64,000 bases of DNA from JAFGJQ01 sp052034525 (GTDB lineage: Bacteria; Planctomycetota; Phycisphaerae; UBA1845), in NCBI GenBank assembly GCA_052034525.1, contig JBPOIK010000079.1, positions 1-64,000 on the forward strand. The letters are read 5' to 3'. The position numbers were made by a program, and so were the translations under genes. Below, in pieces: positions 35,594-44,781 of the stretch. The notes under the pieces were generated by a model, which saw only the letters and a list, made by a program, of their open reading frames with translations, was not told the origin of the DNA and searched no databases. Within the stretch, counting starts at the first letter, position 1. Each line of letters opens with the position of its first letter.

Positions 35594-36823
35594 TTACGCC
35601 TCGTCCAGGATGTCGATGGCCTTGAACGGCTTGCCCTCCAGGAACTCCAGGGAGGCGCCGCCGCCGGTGGAAATGTGGGTCATCTTCTCGGCGAGGCCCA
35701 TCCGTTCGACCGCCGCGGCGCTGTCGCCGCCGCCGATGATGCTGACCGCCCCGCGCGCGGTGGCCTCCGCTACGGCCTTGGCGATGGCCAAGGTGCCGGT
35801 GTCGAACGGAGGCGTCTCAAACACGCCGACCGGCCCATTCCAGAAGATGGTTCTGGCGGTCAGCAGTTCACGGTGGTAGGTCTCAATGGCCTCCGGCCCG
35901 ATGTCCACCCCCATCCAGTCATCGGGGATCGCTTCCCGACAGATCTGGCTCGAAGCGTTGGGCTCGATTTTCTGCACGGCCACGGAATCGATCGGCAGAA
36001 CGAGCCTGTCCCCGGCCAGTTCGCGGAGGCGTCGGGCCTGATCCAGATGGTCGCGTTCCACGAGGCTGTGGCCGACGTGGATGCCGGCCGCCGCGCGGAA
36101 CGTGTAGGTCATGGCGCCGCCGATGAGAATTTTGTCACAAAGACCGGTCAGTCGCTCGATGACGCCGATCTTGTCGGAGACCTTGGCTCCGCCGAGCACC
36201 ACCACAAACGGGCGGGCGGGGCTGGCGACGGCGTCGCCCAGGAAGGTAAGCTCCTTTTTGATCAGAAAGCCGATGACGCGAGGCTTGCCCTTCATGAGCT
36301 GCGGGACGGCCAGCATGCTGGCGTTGTCGCGATGGCAGGTGCCGAAGGCATCATTGACGTAGGCATCACCCATCTCCGCGATCTGACGGGCGAACTCGTC
36401 TTTCTCCCGGCGAAGCGCGGGATCGTCCTTGGCTTTCTTATCTTTGATTTCTTCGGCGGCGTGAAACCGGAGGTTCTCGAGCAGACAACACTGGCCGTCC
36501 TGGAGCGCGTTCACCAGTTCGACGGCCCCGGCACCGATGCAGTCGGGAGCGATCGGAACGGTCTGACCGAGAAGCTCGCCCAGTCGCTTGGCCGCCGGCT
36601 TGAGAGAGTACTTCGGGTCCGCCTTGCCGTCCGGACGGCCGAGGTGACTCATGCAGACGGCTCGCCCGCCGCCGTCCAGAATTCGTCGGATGGTGGGCAA
36701 GGCGCCGCGGATGCGACGGTCGTCCGTGATGTTCCCTTCCTTGTCGAGCGGAACATTGAAATCCACACGTACGAGCACTCGCTTGCCCTTGACGTCAATG
36801 TCTGCAACCGTCTTCTTGGTCAT
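35594..36823 (-). CDS. pgk: Phosphoglycerate kinase
   Basis: Pgk converts 1,3-bisphosphoglycerate and ADP to 3-phosphoglycerate and ATP in glycolysis and the reverse in gluconeogenesis. The 409-residue protein has RVDFNVPLD near the N-terminus, the MSHLGRPDG substrate loop, LLENLRFH, DAFGTCHR, VVLGGAKVSDKI, and the C-terminal nucleotide loop GGGDSAAAV with HISTGGGASLEFLEG. The ATG at 36823 has GGAGG 6 nt upstream. The gene sits between gap and rpe in one transcription unit. Confidence 0.96.
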   Translation of the reverse strand: MTKKTVADIDVKGKRVLVRVDFNVPLDKEGNITDDRRIRGALPTIRRILDGGGRAVCMSHLGRPDGKADPKYSLKPAAKRLGELLGQTVPIAPDCIGAGAVELVNALQDGQCCLLENLRFHAAEEIKDKKAKDDPALRREKDEFARQIAEMGDAYVNDAFGTCHRDNASMLAVPQLMKGKPRVIGFLIKKELTFLGDAVASPARPFVVVLGGAKVSDKIGVIERLTGLCDKILIGGAMTYTFRAAAGIHVGHSLVERDHLDQARRLRELAGDRLVLPIDSVAVQKIEPNASSQICREAIPDDWMGVDIGPEAIETYHRELLTARTIFWNGPVGVFETPPFDTGTLAIAKAVAEATARGAVSIIGGGDSAAAVERMGLAEKMTHISTGGGASLEFLEGKPFKAIDILDEA

Positions 36824-37020
36824 GAGAACCTCCAGCTTCCTTCCTGTCCTGCACTTCCTCTGCCCGACCGGAGCCGGCCTCATTGTGCAGAAAGCACGGG
36901 CCGGCATCGCCGGGTCGTGAGGTCTGTGCGCTCCTCCCGGCCCCGCATCGCCGGACCGTGCCGCCGAACGGGTGAAGTGTTCAAAGGCGTCCGTGTGAGC
37001 GCCCGTGTCGTCCGACCGGT

Positions 37021-38046
37021 CTATAGTGCGGCCATCTTGAGAACCAGATCCGATGTCCGCACGGAATAGCCCCACTCATTGTCGTACCACGTGACTATCT
37101 TGAGCAACTTGCCGCCGTCCTTGGGCATGGTCATGGTGCTCAACCCGTCAAAGAGGGAGCTGAAATCGCTGTGAATGACGTCGGTGCTGACGATCGGATC
37201 CTCGGTATAACCCAGGATACCCTTCATCGGACCCTCGGAAGCCTCCCGGATGGCGGCGTTGACCTGGTCCCGTGTCACCGATTTCTCCAGGACGCAGGTC
37301 AGGTCCACCAGCGAGCCGGTGGGGACGGGAACCCGCAGGGCAAATCCGTTCAGCTTGCCGCTGAGAGCCGGAATCACCTTGCCGACCGCGGCTGCGGCGC
37401 CGGTGGTCGTGGGAATGATGTTCACAGCGCCTGCCCGGGCCCGGCGCAGGTCCTTGTGAATCTGATCGGCGATCTTCTGGTCATTCGTATAGGCGTGCAC
37501 GGTGGCCATCAGGCCCTCAACGATGCCGAACTGGTCGTGGAGCACTTTGGCCACCGGAGCCAGGCAGTTCGTAGTGCAACTGGCGTTGGAAACGCAGGTG
37601 TGGGTCGCCTTGAGCAGGTTGTCGTTGACGCCCATGACGACGGTCAGGTCCGGCTCGTCCTTAGCGGGCGCACTGAGCACCACCTTGCGGGCACCGGCCT
37701 TGATATGGTCGCCGTAGCCGCCCTTCTCGGACTCCCGCTTGGTGAAGATGCCGGTCGATTCGATGGCGATGTCCACCTTCATCGACTTCCAGGGCAGGCT
37801 GGCCGGAGATCTCTCGCCCAGCACCGCAATACGCTGTCCGTCGGCGACAATCGCGTTGTCTTCCGCGAGGATCGTGCCGGGATAGGGGCCATGCACTGAA
37901 TCGTATTTCAGCAGATGGGCCAGGCTCTTGGCGTCGGCCAGATCGTTGATGGCCGCCACCTCAAATTGTCCTTTTCGGGCCAGCATATCGCGCACGATTA
38001 GACGCCCGATCCGTCCAAAACCGTTAATTCCTACACGCACCGCCAT
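37021..38046 (-). CDS. gap: Glyceraldehyde-3-phosphate dehydrogenase
   Basis: GAPDH oxidises glyceraldehyde-3-phosphate to 1,3-bisphosphoglycerate with NAD(P). The 341-residue protein has the Rossmann motif INGFGRIGRL near the start, the catalytic Cys in SNASCTTNCLAP, HAYTNDQ and WYDNEWGYS near the C-terminus. ATG 38046 is the chosen start, with GGAGT about 9 nt upstream. It is first in the operon with pgk and rpe, behind a good sigma-70 promoter. Confidence 0.96.
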   Translation of the reverse strand: MAVRVGINGFGRIGRLIVRDMLARKGQFEVAAINDLADAKSLAHLLKYDSVHGPYPGTILAEDNAIVADGQRIAVLGERSPASLPWKSMKVDIAIESTGIFTKRESEKGGYGDHIKAGARKVVLSAPAKDEPDLTVVMGVNDNLLKATHTCVSNASCTTNCLAPVAKVLHDQFGIVEGLMATVHAYTNDQKIADQIHKDLRRARAGAVNIIPTTTGAAAAVGKVIPALSGKLNGFALRVPVPTGSLVDLTCVLEKSVTRDQVNAAIREASEGPMKGILGYTEDPIVSTDVIHSDFSSLFDGLSTMTMPKDGGKLLKIVTWYDNEWGYSVRTSDLVLKMAAL

Positions 38047-38166
38047 CGCTCGTGACTCCGTGTCAACTCCCTGGAAACCCACAAAACTCGCCGATATGCC
38101 GCCTGCCGACCCACCGGCGGCTGGGTGGCTTCCCGCTCAGTGCCCCCCAATGCACCCAAGGTCGAG

Positions 38167-38195
38167 AGAATAGGGGCTCGGTTCTGGCCGGTCAA
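38167..38195 (-). promoter_or_regulatory. Sigma-70 promoter of the gap-pgk-rpe operon
   Basis: On the minus strand TTGACC (38190-38195) and TATTCT (38167-38172) are 17 nt apart, with a predicted leader of about 115 nt to gap. Confidence 0.6.
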
Positions 38196-38239
38196 GGGCA
38201 CCCCCTGAACCTCAACTATTTCAGCCCCACTGAATCTCG

Positions 38240-38268
38240 TTGTAAATCTGATGGCCAGACTCTACAGT
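38240..38268 (+). promoter_or_regulatory. Candidate promoter of the dockerin-like gene at 38413
   Basis: TTGTAA (38240-38245) and TACAGT (38263-38268) have a 17-nt spacer. The leader would be about 140 nt. Confidence 0.4.
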
Positions 38269-38412
38269 GGTTCCTATAGCGGTCGCGTTGGGAGGTCGCC
38301 GCGAAACCGCTCGGGTGAGAGTGGTCTGGATGCTGCGGGGCTGGCTGCCTCCGGCGCGCCGGGTTTCGCGCAGACGAACTGCTGGTCATGTTGAGGATGG
38401 AGGAAACGAATC

Positions 38413-40209
38413 ATGAAGCATGTGTTGGTGTGTCTGACAACCCTTCTGTTGGCGATGACAGCCGCCAAAGCGGACTTCAGCGAAGATTTTGACAGTTATG
38501 CGACGGGCCCCCTGTCGGTCGTATCAGGCGGGGTGTGGCACCCTTGGCTGAACATTGCGGTTGACGCGGAAGTGGCTCCCTTGGGCCTCAGCGCCCCCAA
38601 TGCCATGAAAAACACCGGGATCGACGTGCCCGAGGTGGTCACGTATTTCACGAACGGCCTGGGCTTCGGAATGACGGCCACGTTCTCGTTCGACTTTCTC
38701 GTTCATGAGGAGGGCGACAAGGACAGCAAGGCCTGGGTCTTTGCGGGCGCGGGCAACCCTGACGATCACAGTTTCAACTACGATGCTGCTTTCGGGGGCT
38801 CCTTTGAGATCGACCAGGGGGATGATCCGGGGATCACCTCGATACGTTTCGCGGGCGTTCCGCTGAAGACCAACCTTGCCGTGGACCAGTGGCACCACGT
38901 GGAGTTGGTCGCTCTCCAGACGGTGGAACACCTGACGTCCAACGGGCCCGAGGAAATCGACGGCTACCTGGACGTGTATGTGAACTCCGAGAAGGTCCTG
39001 TCTCAGCAACCGTTCACCTTGAATGACGAACGCGGGTTCAACGCCCTGGACATTTATGCGGACGCGGGTGCTGATAACACCGATGATTATTTCCTGTTCG
39101 ACAATATATCGGTGTCTTTTGCTCCGGCACCGCCGCCCAGAATCACGTCTTGGACCAGCGCACCGGACTACGCGGTCTGGCCGAATGCCTACCTCAGCGA
39201 TCCCGGGCTGATGCTCACGGAGTACACCACGAGGGAGCCGGCCGGTCCGCCATACCTGGTCACCAGCAACGGTTTGACGGCGATCGTGTCGGACATCCCA
39301 GCCGGGGAGACTGGATATATGGCGTGGGTCATTCGCCCGATCTCGGCAGCCGGGGGCCGGCCGCTGGACCTGACGAACAGCACTCTCCATTTCACGCTGC
39401 GCTGGGACAGTCCGCCCAATCCCCCATCCGATCTTATGGGAGTCTGGGTGCGGGCCTACAACGGGACATGGGACGGAAGCGCGTGGACCAGTACCGGCCA
39501 GTCGGCCTGGTTCGTCCAGGTCCCGATTGACGGGAAGTGGCACGATTTCGAGAAGGATACGGCCCTGCCGGGATTCGTGGATGGCGCGCCCGACTTGACG
39601 CAGGTCTTCGCGTTCATGGTTCACTTTGTGTACTGGGAAACCGGGTACTCACCCGGCCGGATGGGTATCCGACACCTCGAGGCCCGCTACCCGTCCGTCA
39701 TTGACCTGCCGATGGCAGCGACGGGCAACGCGGTGGGGGTCGAGCCGCGCGACGTAGCGGAGACGGTGTTGAAGATCACGTTCGACAAACCCATGGAAAC
39801 GCTGAGCCCCGGCGCCGTGGAAATTGTCGGCGTTGCCAATACCACGCCGATCTACCCCGCACTGTCCACGGATCCGCAGGACGCCTCGGTCGTGTTGGCC
39901 AGAGTGCCCGGCGGCCTGCCGAACAACGATCGCTACACGGCCACAATCGTGGGCAGCCTGCTGGACATATTCGGGCATGACGCGCGGGACGGCCAGGACT
40001 ACGATCTGGACGTGGAGTTCTACGTGCTGCATGGCGACGCGTTGGGCGGCGTGAACGTGGACCTGACGGACTACGGCAAATTCATGGAGTGCTTCGACGG
40101 ACCTCTCAACCACGAATGCTTCCGCGCGGACATCGACATGAACGCGAAAGTGGATCTGGATGACTATCTGTTGTTCGGTCCTGCAATGACGGGCCCGCTG
40201 GGGCCGTGA
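38413..40209 (+). CDS. Large secreted protein with dockerin-like C-terminus
   Basis: This 598-residue protein has a signal peptide (LVCLTTLLLAMTAAKA, cleaved at about 20). The middle looks beta-rich: ADFSEDFDSYATGPLS at the mature N-terminus and TFSFDFLVHEEGDKDS, with laminin-G/concanavalin-like features such as DQWHHVELVALQ and DDYFLFDNISVSF at residues 150-240. A second part at 255-430 resembles carbohydrate-binding or glycan-active extracellular domains. A cadherin/Ig-like region (ETVLKITFDKPMETLSPGAV) follows, then a dockerin-like pair (VNVDLTDYGKFMECF, DIDMNAKVDLDDYLLF). It likely binds polysaccharide or surface partners. The start has GGAGGAAACG upstream. Confidence 0.75.
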   Translation: MKHVLVCLTTLLLAMTAAKADFSEDFDSYATGPLSVVSGGVWHPWLNIAVDAEVAPLGLSAPNAMKNTGIDVPEVVTYFTNGLGFGMTATFSFDFLVHEEGDKDSKAWVFAGAGNPDDHSFNYDAAFGGSFEIDQGDDPGITSIRFAGVPLKTNLAVDQWHHVELVALQTVEHLTSNGPEEIDGYLDVYVNSEKVLSQQPFTLNDERGFNALDIYADAGADNTDDYFLFDNISVSFAPAPPPRITSWTSAPDYAVWPNAYLSDPGLMLTEYTTREPAGPPYLVTSNGLTAIVSDIPAGETGYMAWVIRPISAAGGRPLDLTNSTLHFTLRWDSPPNPPSDLMGVWVRAYNGTWDGSAWTSTGQSAWFVQVPIDGKWHDFEKDTALPGFVDGAPDLTQVFAFMVHFVYWETGYSPGRMGIRHLEARYPSVIDLPMAATGNAVGVEPRDVAETVLKITFDKPMETLSPGAVEIVGVANTTPIYPALSTDPQDASVVLARVPGGLPNNDRYTATIVGSLLDIFGHDARDGQDYDLDVEFYVLHGDALGGVNVDLTDYGKFMECFDGPLNHECFRADIDMNAKVDLDDYLLFGPAMTGPLGP

Positions 40210-40244
40210 TCGCGGTCGGATGCGCAGAACACTGTCGAACCCTT

Positions 40245-40278
40245 GCCGGGCCGCCTTCTTGTGGGCGGCCCGGCTTTT
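40245..40278 (+). terminator. Rho-independent terminator
   Basis: An 11-bp stem GCCGGGCCGCC/GGCGGCCCGGC with an 8-nt loop is followed by TTTT. It closes the 38413-40209 gene and lies close to the oppositely oriented thiO. Confidence 0.9.
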
Positions 40279-40312
40279 CAAACGGACCGGGTCGTGCGCG
40301 GGGCCGCCCCGC

Positions 40313-41461
40313 TCAACTCCGGCGGCGTGGCAGTTTCATGGGTCGACCGGGAGCGGCGCGGGAGAGGTCGAACGGCGTGTGGCCACGAGTGATCAGGTCG
40401 GTCACGATCCGTGCGGTGATCGGGGCGAACACCAGTCCCGTTTTGAAGTGCCCGAACGCAGCGATCATGCCGTCTATGCCCGGGACCGGGCCGATGTACG
40501 GCCGCCAGTCGGGCGTGCAGGGGCGCAGCCCGGACCACAGCCCCACCACTCTCGCGTCGGCCAGGGCCGGTACCAGGCTCAAAGCCCCCTGAATCAGTGC
40601 CCCCACGCCGGCCGGGGTGTTGCGGATGGTGAACCCGGCATCATGCTCCACGGTCGACCCTACCAGCACGAGCCCGTCGCGGCGCCGCAGCACATAATGG
40701 TTCTTGCGGCGGATGATGTGCCGCAGCGGCGGATCCTCCATTTCGAGCAGAACGACCTGGCCACGCACCGGGCGGACGGGCATTTGAGTGGCGATCCGGG
40801 AATCCACCGTTCCAGCCCATGCCCCGGCCGCCACCACGACCCATCGAGCCGGAATGGACTGGTTTGCGGTGAGCACGCCGGTCACCGTGTTGCCGACCAT
40901 TGACAGGCCGACTGCCGGCACTTGTTCACGCACCTGGACGCCCGTTTTTTTACAGGCTTCGCGCAGCGCTCTCAGCAACCGGGGATTCCGAACCTGCGCA
41001 CTGATCCGGCAAAGAAGTGCGCCGTACACGGGGCGTTGCATGGCGGGTTCCAGGGCCGTCGCGTCGTTGGGGGACAGCATCTCCAGCACCGGGGAGCCGT
41101 CGGGCATGGCGCGGTCGGCCGCGGCCCTCACCTCGGACAGGCCCATGCGATAGCGCTGATCCACATCACAGAGTTCCAGCCGCCGGCAGCGTTCGTATTC
41201 GGGGTCGATTCCGGTCAGCGCGCGCAGTTCCTCGCAGAAGGCGGGATAAAGGTCGAGACTGGCCAGATGCAGCCGGGCCAACGCGTGCTTGAAGTTCGGA
41301 TTGCCCGGAGAAAGCACGCCGACCGCTGACCACGACGCCTCGCGGCCGCAGTACCCGCGCTCCAGCAGGGTGACGGCCAGCCCGGCCTGCCTGAGCCGCC
41401 AGGCGCACGACAGCCCGATCACCCCGCCCCCCACCACAATCACGTCCGGGTCTCCGCTCAT
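40313..41461 (-). CDS. thiO: Glycine oxidase / D-amino acid oxidase family protein
   Basis: ThiO oxidises glycine to iminoglycine for the thiazole part of thiamine. This 382-residue FAD protein has the dinucleotide loop VIVVGGGVIGLSCAW, LERGYCGREASWSAVGVL (flavin region), VVVAAGAWAG and LRPCTPDWRPYIGP near the C-terminus. A DAO-family deaminase of other amines is possible, as no thiamine genes are adjacent. The ATG at 41461 is preferred to a TTG at 41494, though neither has a good Shine-Dalgarno. It is 36 nt downstream of the RluD-type gene, probably co-transcribed. Confidence 0.85.
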   Translation of the reverse strand: MSGDPDVIVVGGGVIGLSCAWRLRQAGLAVTLLERGYCGREASWSAVGVLSPGNPNFKHALARLHLASLDLYPAFCEELRALTGIDPEYERCRRLELCDVDQRYRMGLSEVRAAADRAMPDGSPVLEMLSPNDATALEPAMQRPVYGALLCRISAQVRNPRLLRALREACKKTGVQVREQVPAVGLSMVGNTVTGVLTANQSIPARWVVVAAGAWAGTVDSRIATQMPVRPVRGQVVLLEMEDPPLRHIIRRKNHYVLRRRDGLVLVGSTVEHDAGFTIRNTPAGVGALIQGALSLVPALADARVVGLWSGLRPCTPDWRPYIGPVPGIDGMIAAFGHFKTGLVFAPITARIVTDLITRGHTPFDLSRAAPGRPMKLPRRRS

Positions 41462-41497
41462 GCTGACGGGTAGTTTGCGCGCTGTGCCCGCCAAAGG

Positions 41498-42553
41498 CTA
41501 CTTCCGCGCTCGGTACTGTCGCAGAAGAGCGAGAATACCCTGGATATTGGCGGGAACCGGCGCCTCGATCGTCAGGGACCGCTCGGTGATGGGGTGAATG
41601 AACTCGATCCGCAAGGCGTGGAGGGCCTGATGGGTGATGAGCGGCTCGGTCGAGCCCGCTCCAGCCAGATCCTTCTCGCTCAGCAGGTGCCCGCCGTAGA
41701 ACGTGTCGCCCAGAATCGGGTGGCCGATCGCGGACATGTGAACGCGCAACTGGTGCGTTCGGCCGGTTTTGGGAAACATGTGAACCAGGGTGAACCCATG
41801 GAAGCGGTCCTGCACGCGATACTCCGTGATGGCCTCCTTGAACAGCGCCTGGCGCGAGGGCATGCCCGGAACCAGGTAGCGGTCCTTGATGGCTGGATGG
41901 GCGGCCAAAGGCTGATCGATCAGGTCGCCGTCCAGCGACGGACTGCCCTCGACGATGCCCAGATAGGTTTTGCGAGTGGTCCGGCGCTCGAACTGGAGGG
42001 AGAGCCGCCAGTGGGCCTCGTCCGTCTTGGCCACCAGCATCACGCCGGTGGTGTTCTTGTCGAGACGATGGACGATGCCGGGGCGGAAGGGCTCGTTGAC
42101 CCGGCTGAGAGACGAAGAGTAGTGCGCCAGGGCATTGGCCAGGGTGCCCGTCTGGGTGCCCTTGGACGGATGGCAGATGATGCCGGTCTGCTTGTTGAGG
42201 GCCAGGAGGTGGTCGTCTTCGTAGATCACATCCAGGGGAATATCCTGCGGGATGATGTCCAGCGGCTCGGGGGGTGGGATGATGACCTCAATCAGATCGC
42301 CCGCGTCGGGCTTGTAGCTGGCCTTGGTGGGCAGGCCGTTGACGGTGACCGCTCCTTCCCGGATGAGCCGCTGCATGAGTGTCCGCGAAACGCGCGGAAA
42401 CCGCGTCGAGATGTACTTGTCCAGCCGCGACGAAAGCCGTTTGCGGATGTGAAGCCGTTCGATGCGGACTTCCTCATCGTCGCCTTCGTTGGCGACGTCG
42501 GTTCCGGGCGGTTCGGAGAAAATGTCGTCCGTATCGAGCTGCATGATCGTCAT
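41498..42553 (-). CDS. RluD/RluA-family 23S rRNA pseudouridine synthase
   Basis: This 351-residue protein has an S4 RNA-binding domain (KRLSSRLDKYISTRF ... TLMQRLIREGAVTVNG) followed by the pseudouridine synthase core. The catalytic Asp lies in RPGIVHRLDKNTTGVMLV. The C-terminal conserved block is KTGRTHQLRVHMSAIGHPILGD. The order (S4 then PseudoU_synth_2) fits RluD. The exact uridines modified cannot be assigned by reading. The start at 42553 may instead be ATG 42544. Confidence 0.92.
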   Translation of the reverse strand: MTIMQLDTDDIFSEPPGTDVANEGDDEEVRIERLHIRKRLSSRLDKYISTRFPRVSRTLMQRLIREGAVTVNGLPTKASYKPDAGDLIEVIIPPPEPLDIIPQDIPLDVIYEDDHLLALNKQTGIICHPSKGTQTGTLANALAHYSSSLSRVNEPFRPGIVHRLDKNTTGVMLVAKTDEAHWRLSLQFERRTTRKTYLGIVEGSPSLDGDLIDQPLAAHPAIKDRYLVPGMPSRQALFKEAITEYRVQDRFHGFTLVHMFPKTGRTHQLRVHMSAIGHPILGDTFYGGHLLSEKDLAGAGSTEPLITHQALHALRIEFIHPITERSLTIEAPVPANIQGILALLRQYRARK

Positions 42554-42708
42554 CGCACCGCACGACGCGGGAGAACGGAGAATACCGGCCTGTCACACGT
42601 TTGTCGATCAATCGCAAGGCCCGCCGCCGACCGGTTGTCCGGATGGCGGAACTGTATGCGCCTCAGGTGCCAGGGAACCAAAGCAGACCGCGGCACGGCC
42701 GGACGAGG

Positions 42709-44781
42709 TCAGTGGGTGGGTGGCAGAACGGCGAAGCGGGCGGCCGCGGCGGGGCCGTCACCAGCGGTGCATCGAAGCTCGAACTGGCCGGGGGGCAGCG
42801 TCAAGCGAGTAAGCTGGTCCGCAGACAGAACCCGGCCGTTGAGGAACCAAGTGAGGTTGCCATCCCGGTTGGCACGAGGGCGGATAACGGTCTGCCCCGA
42901 GAGTGCGATGAACCGCGAGCCGTCGCGCGGGCTGAGGATACGCAGCGGGCCGCCCAACTCGGTCGGGCGGGGCAACGGGTTACGGACGGCCCAGAGACCG
43001 GGTGGATCGGGGGCAACGGCCGAGCGAATGGTTGGCAGGTCGAGAATAGCGCTCAGCAGCGGCTCGGCGGCCTGCGCCCCGACGTAGCCGGCATGGCCGG
43101 CGCCGGAGAACCGCCCGATCCACACCCCGACGACCACCTTGCGGTTGTGGCCGACCGCCCAAGCATCGCGCCGGCGGGAGCTGGTGCCGGTTTTCCACAT
43201 GAACCAGGGAATCGTCTCCGCCGGCCAGGCCTCCATGCCATTGGGGCGACGACGCTGGGAGGAAAGGATGTCGTCCAGTGCAGCGCAGACGTCCGGCTCC
43301 AGAACGCGGGCGGTGGTCGTCGGATCGTCCAGGAAGAGTCGTGGAGTCTGCCGGACGCCGCCGCGCCCGATGGTCGCATATCCCGTGACCAGGTCCACAA
43401 GCGTTACTTCCACTGCCCCGGTGACGACGGCCAGCCCGCCACGGGCGAGCACGTTGTCAGGCAGGCGGATGCCGGCCGATTCAACAATGCCGGCACAGTG
43501 GGCGAGGCCGACGGCCTCCGCCGTCAGGATGGCCGGGACGTTCAGGGATCGTTGGAGCGCCTCCGCTGCCGGCAGGGGGCCGCAGAATGTGCGGTCAAAG
43601 TTCTCCGGCGACCAGCCGGCACGGTTGATCGGGATGTCATAGACGGTGGAATCCGGCGCGAGGCGCCGGGTCTGAAAGGCGGCGGCGTAGACAAACGGCT
43701 TGAGTGTCGAACCGGGGCTCCGCCGGGCGATGGCGCCGTTCACCTGCCCGTCGACGGGGTCGGCCGGGTCGGCCGAACCGACTAGAGCGAGGATGTCGCC
43801 CGTCGGGATATCCATGACCAGCACGGCCACGTCCGAGCCGGGCGGGAGGGCGGCCGCACGTTCACGTACGAGCCGTTCCACGTCGGCCTGGAGAGAGAGG
43901 CAGATCGTGGTTCGGCCGCCGTGCGGACGGCGTTGCAGCGCGAGCCAGGCGGCCTGGGGTGCGTGCATCTGCCGCGGCGCCGGTTGCAGAACGAGTGGTT
44001 CGGCGACGGCCTGTCGCCATTGTGCGGCCGTGATAACGCCTGTCTCGAGCATTCGGCAAAGAACGGTATCGCGGCGAGCGTGGGCGCGGTCGGGGTGGCG
44101 GTCCGGACGATAGCGGGCAGGGGACTGAGGCAGACCGGCCAGGAGCGCGGCTTCCGACAGGGTAAGTTCCGATGCCGGTCGGCCGAACCAGGCCAGCGAT
44201 GCGGCCTGGACTCCGCGGTAGTTGCGACCGTACGGGGCGAGGTTGAGGTAGATCTCCAGGATATCATCCTTGGAACGTAATCGTTCCAGTTGCAGCGCGC
44301 GGAAGGATTCGACGATCTTGGCGCGGAAGGATCGAGGTCGGTCGTCCATCATGCGGCACACCTGCATGGTGAGCGTGCTGGCGCCGGACCGGATGCGGCC
44401 GGCGGCGACGTTCTGACCGATCGCCCGGATGACGGAGATCGGATCGACCCCCGGGTGAGAGTAGAAGCGTTCGTCCTCCGCGGCGATGGTGGCCTTGACC
44501 AGCCAGGGGGACATCCGATCGAGAGGGATGGAAAACCGCCATTGTTCGTCTTTGGCGACCAGCGTGAGCAGCACACGGTCGGAGCGGTCCGTGACACGCG
44601 GACTCACCGGCCAGTTGTTCAGGTGTTCAATCGGGAACGGGAAGGCAATCCAGGCGACGACAAACGTGAGCAGAGCGACGGTAGTGAGGATGGCGGCCCA
44701 TCCTGCTGCCTTTCGAAGCCGACCGGAAGGCCGGCCTCCTCGCGCATGAAACCACTGTCGCAGCCGCTCGATGGGTCTCAT
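42709..44781 (-). CDS. pbpC: Penicillin-binding protein 1C (transglycosylase/transpeptidase)
   Basis: This 690-residue bifunctional murein synthase is a class A PBP of the PBP1C type. A TM segment at about 25-48 precedes the GT51 transglycosylase domain, with the catalytic Glu in AAEDERFYSHPGVDP and GASTLTMQVCRM. The transpeptidase domain has SPGSTLKPF (active Ser near residue 355) and KTGTSSRRRDAW. A BiPBP_C domain closes the protein (GRSRFIALSGQTVIRPRA-like region). It overlaps the upstream alpha-2-macroglobulin gene by 4 nt (ATGA), as in the yfhM-pbpC pair, so the two are translationally coupled. Confidence 0.93.
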   Translation of the reverse strand: MRPIERLRQWFHARGGRPSGRLRKAAGWAAILTTVALLTFVVAWIAFPFPIEHLNNWPVSPRVTDRSDRVLLTLVAKDEQWRFSIPLDRMSPWLVKATIAAEDERFYSHPGVDPISVIRAIGQNVAAGRIRSGASTLTMQVCRMMDDRPRSFRAKIVESFRALQLERLRSKDDILEIYLNLAPYGRNYRGVQAASLAWFGRPASELTLSEAALLAGLPQSPARYRPDRHPDRAHARRDTVLCRMLETGVITAAQWRQAVAEPLVLQPAPRQMHAPQAAWLALQRRPHGGRTTICLSLQADVERLVRERAAALPPGSDVAVLVMDIPTGDILALVGSADPADPVDGQVNGAIARRSPGSTLKPFVYAAAFQTRRLAPDSTVYDIPINRAGWSPENFDRTFCGPLPAAEALQRSLNVPAILTAEAVGLAHCAGIVESAGIRLPDNVLARGGLAVVTGAVEVTLVDLVTGYATIGRGGVRQTPRLFLDDPTTTARVLEPDVCAALDDILSSQRRRPNGMEAWPAETIPWFMWKTGTSSRRRDAWAVGHNRKVVVGVWIGRFSGAGHAGYVGAQAAEPLLSAILDLPTIRSAVAPDPPGLWAVRNPLPRPTELGGPLRILSPRDGSRFIALSGQTVIRPRANRDGNLTWFLNGRVLSADQLTRLTLPPGQFELRCTAGDGPAAAARFAVLPPTH

